Positions 61,108-64,000 of a stretch of 64,000 nucleotides of DNA are shown piece by piece; the stretch's first letter is position 1; each line of letters starts with the position of its first letter. The position numbers and the translations under genes are program-made. This DNA is from Parasediminibacterium sp046546515 (GTDB lineage: Bacteria; Bacteroidota; Bacteroidia; Chitinophagales; Chitinophagaceae). The DNA is taken from assembly GCF_046546515.1 (NCBI RefSeq), contig NZ_JBKHKJ010000025.1, forward strand, positions 20,217-84,216, written 5' to 3'. Below the pieces are notes generated by a model. It was not told the DNA's origin. It saw only the letters and a list, made by a program, of their open reading frames with translations, and did no database searches.

Positions 61108-63354
61108 ATGAACAAGTTTGAACAGATTATTGCCGCTAAAATAAACGTGAGGGTTTCACAGGTAGAGGCCGTTTTAGCATTATTGGGCGAAGGCAGCACC
61201 ATCCCCTTTATTGCCCGTTACCGGAAAGACAAAACTGGGGCATTGGATGAGGTGCAGATACAACAGATACAGGATGAACACAAATCACTCACCGAATTTG
61301 CAGACCGCAAAGCCTTTATTGAAAAAACCATTACAGAGCAGGGGAAAATGACGGAAACCTTGCAGGCTTCTATCGACAAAGCATTAACCATCACAGACCT
61401 AGAAGATATTTACTTACCCTACAAACCCAAACGCAAAACAAAAGCGCAAACGGCGCGGGAAAACGGGTTGGAGCCATTGTCGGTTTTAATCTTGTCACAA
61501 GTGCAAAGCAATCTGGAAGAAATAGCCAAGGGCTATTTGAACGACAAAGTATTAAGCATAGACGATGCCCTGCAAGGTGCAAGGGATATTATTGCCGAGC
61601 AAGTAAACGAAGATGCCACGGTACGTGCCAAAATGCGGAAATGTTTCGAGGACACTGCCACTTTCCAAAGCAAGGTATTGCCCGAAAAAGAGGCCGAAGC
61701 CATTAAATACAAAGATTATTTCGACTTTACCGAGCCTATCCACAAAATACCTTCGCACAGGATACTGGCTATTTTGCGTGGTTTCCTGGAAGGGCATTTG
61801 CGCATGAACATTGCACCGCTGGAAGAAGAAGCCATAGAATTGATTGAAGATATTTATATTACGGAAAGCTTGAACAGCTCTGTGGAGCAGGTGAAAAAAG
61901 CCATCAAAGATTCGTACAAGCGTTTGCTGCACCCTAGTTTGGAAACAGAATTCAGGACAACACTAAAAGCAAAGGCAGATGAAGAAGCCATCAATGTATT
62001 TGCTGAAAATTTAAAGCAATTATTGCTGAGTGCGCCGCTAGGCAGCAAACGGGTGTTGGCAATCGACCCCGGCTACCGCACAGGTTGCAAAATAGTTTGT
62101 TTGGACGAACAAGGTGCTTTGCTAAAGACCAGCCTGATTTACATTCACGAGGGCAACAAACAAACAGAAGCCAGCTATATTATTAAAGATTTAGTGGCCA
62201 CTTACAATATTGAAACTTTTGCTATTGGCGATGGCACGGCTGGCAGGGAAACGGAACAATTTATCAAGAGCCTGAAATTAAACCTTCCTATTTTTCTGGT
62301 AAATGAGGATGGGGCTTCTATTTACTCCGCTTCGGAAGTGGCAAGGGAAGAATTCCCAGATCAGGATATTACCGTGCGTGGTTCGGTAAGTATTGGCCGC
62401 CGCTTGATGGATCCTTTGGCTGAGTTGGTGAAATTGGACCCAAAAAGCATTGGTGTTGGGCAGTACCAACACGATGTGAACCAATTCCGTTTGAAAGAAA
62501 AATTGGACCAAACTGTTATCAGTTGTGTGAACCAAGTAGGCGTAAACCTAAACACGGCCAGCAAAAACCTGTTGAGCTATGTGAGCGGTATCGGTCCGTC
62601 TTTGGCAGAAAATATTATCAAGCACCGCAACGAATTGGGGAAGTTCTCTAGCCGGGAGCAGTTGCTGAAAGTGCCACGCTTGGGCGGGAAAGCTTTTGAG
62701 CAATGCGCAGGTTTTTTACGCATAAAAGAAGGCAGCAACCCGTTGGACGCCAGTTCCGTTCACCCGGAGGCCTACCCTATTATCCAAAAAATTGCGGCTG
62801 ATTTAAATGTGGAGGTAAAAGCATTGGTGGGCAACGAAGCCCTGCTAAAAACCGTTGAGCCAAAAAAATACGCCACCGAACAAATTGGTGTGCTAACCAT
62901 TCAGGATGTGCTAAAAGAATTAAAGAAACCGGGGCTTGACCCCCGCAGCACGCTGGAACAATTTGAATTTGCCGGCATCTATAAAATTGAAGACGCCAAG
63001 GAAGGCATGGTGGTGCCGGGCATTGTTACCAACATCACCCGTTTTGGGGCGTTTGTAGATATTGGCGTAAAACAAGACGGCCTTGTACACGTAAGCGAAA
63101 TATGTCACCGTTATATTACCGACCCCAATGAAGCCCTGAAATTAAATGACAAGGTAAATGTAAAAATTTTGGAAGTGGACATTGCCCGCAAGCGCATTGC
63201 ACTCTCCATTAAACAAACCGAAGAAGCACCAGCTAAAAACGGCAGCAACAACAACCGCAGGCCAATACCTACGCCTAAAGCCGCACCTGTTGAAGCAGCG
63301 AGTGCAAATATTGCAGATGCATTGAGTTTGTTGAAGAAGAAGTTTGGGAAGTAG
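61108..63354 (+). CDS. tex: RNA-binding transcription accessory protein Tex
   Basis: 748 residues from the ATG at 61108 (MNKFEQIIAA); a TTG lies three codons earlier. Tex order: N-terminal helical domain (STIPFIARYRKDKTGALDEV), YqgF-like RNase H fold (VLAIDPGYRTGCKIVCLDEQ), helix-hairpin-helix pair (VGVNLNTASKNLLSYVSGIG), and the S1 RNA-binding domain (GMVVPGIVTNITRFGAFVDI). Acts in transcription or RNA handling. The last 17 codons are repeated, with silent changes, at 63775-63857. Confidence 0.96.
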   Translation: MNKFEQIIAAKINVRVSQVEAVLALLGEGSTIPFIARYRKDKTGALDEVQIQQIQDEHKSLTEFADRKAFIEKTITEQGKMTETLQASIDKALTITDLEDIYLPYKPKRKTKAQTARENGLEPLSVLILSQVQSNLEEIAKGYLNDKVLSIDDALQGARDIIAEQVNEDATVRAKMRKCFEDTATFQSKVLPEKEAEAIKYKDYFDFTEPIHKIPSHRILAILRGFLEGHLRMNIAPLEEEAIELIEDIYITESLNSSVEQVKKAIKDSYKRLLHPSLETEFRTTLKAKADEEAINVFAENLKQLLLSAPLGSKRVLAIDPGYRTGCKIVCLDEQGALLKTSLIYIHEGNKQTEASYIIKDLVATYNIETFAIGDGTAGRETEQFIKSLKLNLPIFLVNEDGASIYSASEVAREEFPDQDITVRGSVSIGRRLMDPLAELVKLDPKSIGVGQYQHDVNQFRLKEKLDQTVISCVNQVGVNLNTASKNLLSYVSGIGPSLAENIIKHRNELGKFSSREQLLKVPRLGGKAFEQCAGFLRIKEGSNPLDASSVHPEAYPIIQKIAADLNVEVKALVGNEALLKTVEPKKYATEQIGVLTIQDVLKELKKPGLDPRSTLEQFEFAGIYKIEDAKEGMVVPGIVTNITRFGAFVDIGVKQDGLVHVSEICHRYITDPNEALKLNDKVNVKILEVDIARKRIALSIKQTEEAPAKNGSNNNRRPIPTPKAAPVEAASANIADALSLLKKKFGK

Positions 63355-63376
63355 GAGAAGTAGCAAAATATAATTT

Positions 63377-63730
63377 ATGAAAAAAGAGATGCAAATTGAA
63401 AAGAGGCTGCGAGAAGCCTTGTTGGAGGACGGAGAAATGTCATACGGTTTATATGAGTTTGAACTGGTGGAACACATTGACTACTGGAAGGAAGGCATGT
63501 ATAAAGACAAGGATGAGTTTGTGTTTATCGTTACAGAAAACAGAGGGGACATTGCCATGCTTTTAATAACAAAAGAGAATGACATTTTCATTAACGAACA
63601 GGCAAGGGCGCAATTGCAATTATTTTGGAAAAAAGAAGCGTACATACATAACATGAATATTTTAATACCCCAAATGGCGGCACAAATCGCAGATGGGATA
63701 ATTGCTGTAAATGGGGTGAAGACTGTTTAA
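63377..63730 (+). CDS. Hypothetical protein carried between the two tex ends
   Basis: 117 residues, starting MKKEMQIEKRLREALLEDGE. An alpha/beta pattern with FVFIVTENRGDIAMLLITKE and a C-terminal helix (MNILIPQMAAQIADGIIAVN). No signal peptide or membrane span; not recognised. It is the only gene in the ~420-bp insert bounded by the tex 3' end and its detached copy. Confidence 0.6.
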   Translation: MKKEMQIEKRLREALLEDGEMSYGLYEFELVEHIDYWKEGMYKDKDEFVFIVTENRGDIAMLLITKENDIFINEQARAQLQLFWKKEAYIHNMNILIPQMAAQIADGIIAVNGVKTV

Positions 63731-63774
63731 GTCTTTTTAATCTAACCTTTTTAAGATTTTGTGATAGTGGTCAA

Positions 63775-63857
63775 ATGCCTAAAGCCACACCTGTATAGAG
63801 GGGAGTATAAATATTGCGGATGCTTTAAGTTTGTTGAAGAAGAAGTTTGGGAAGTAG
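63775..63857 (+). pseudogene. Detached 3' end of tex
   Basis: Aligns with 63271-63354. The last frame reads SINIADALSLLKKKFGK and a stop, against SANIADALSLLKKKFGK in tex; the differences in this part are silent apart from one residue. Further upstream it is frame-broken (a one-base gap and stops). The tex terminator follows at 63879, so this is probably the original end of the gene. Confidence 0.85.
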
Positions 63858-63878
63858 ATTTACTTAGATGATAAATAG

Positions 63879-63914
63879 AAAACGGCTACCTGTGGATGCG
63901 GGTAGCCGTTTTTT
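63879..63914 (+). terminator. Terminator behind the tex remnant
   Basis: AAAACGGCTACC and GGTAGCCGTTTTTT over a 10-base loop. Beyond it, to 64000, no gene is seen. Confidence 0.85.
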
Positions 63915-64000
63915 AATTTGTAAAGACTGATTTGTGAAAAGAAATCTTTTTGCATAAAAAACATTTGGAGTTAAACGCAATAACATAAACATTTGCGATG

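Overview
The window looks like chromosome from a Bacteroidota bacterium, most likely of the Chitinophaga/Sphingobacteria side of the phylum. The signs are an A+T-rich genome, promoters of the TTTG-N19/20-TAnnTTTG type (seen at 44809-44840 and 29353-29383), the remnant of a type IX secretion sorting domain, DUF3667, DUF6089 and DUF2975 families, a split transketolase, and a type II-C CRISPR-Cas9 locus. No rRNA or tRNA gene was seen.

Layout. 0.1-10.4 kb: a secreted GH5 glycosidase, a large protein of unknown function, two decayed genes, a DUF3667 membrane protein, mazG and a very large sensor kinase. 10.4-15.9 kb: an accessory patchwork with a Fic protein beside an integrase stub, dispersed repeats, a PepSY-like protein, two COG4705-like membrane paralogues, and a toxin-antitoxin pair whose toxin is frameshifted. 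It ends in a duplicated 3' end of glgB. 15.8-28 kb: core metabolism and translation: glgB, a nucleoside transporter, then on the minus strand thrS, infC, infA, rpmJ, rpsM, rpsK, rpsD, rpoA, rplQ and carA. 28-34.4 kb: a secreted unknown, an ABC-F ATPase, a DUF2975/HTH pair, and prfB with its programmed frameshift.

34.5-42.6 kb: the CRISPR locus. Order: dispersed repeat R2, tracrRNA (minus strand), cas9, cas1, cas2, an 18-repeat array, dispersed repeat R1. The tracrRNA shows that the array is read on the minus strand, towards cas2. Each 47-bp repeat, read that way, carries a Bacteroidota-type promoter, so every spacer may have its own start.

42.7-50 kb: an NrtR/Nudix-like regulator, a class C beta-lactamase-like lipoprotein, and a TetR-EmrA-EmrB-TolC efflux operon with two visible operators. 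50-64 kb: YcxB-like and DUF6089 proteins, rhomboid protease, trmN6, hscB, two tandem lipoprotein paralogues, ubiX, an orphan N-terminal transketolase subunit, a LolC/E-type permease, rbfA, tex, and a small cassette bounded by a second copy of the tex 3' end.

Recurring themes: (a) small cassettes placed behind housekeeping genes (glgB, tex) and bounded by a synonymously diverged second copy of the gene's 3' end; (b) non-coding, inverted-repeat-ended dispersed elements (R1, R2, both starting GGGTGCAT) on both sides of the CRISPR locus and in the accessory patch; (c) a nine-copy 37-bp repeat (R3), often paired head to head behind genes; (d) several freshly broken genes. All product names rest on reading the translations; no database search was run.
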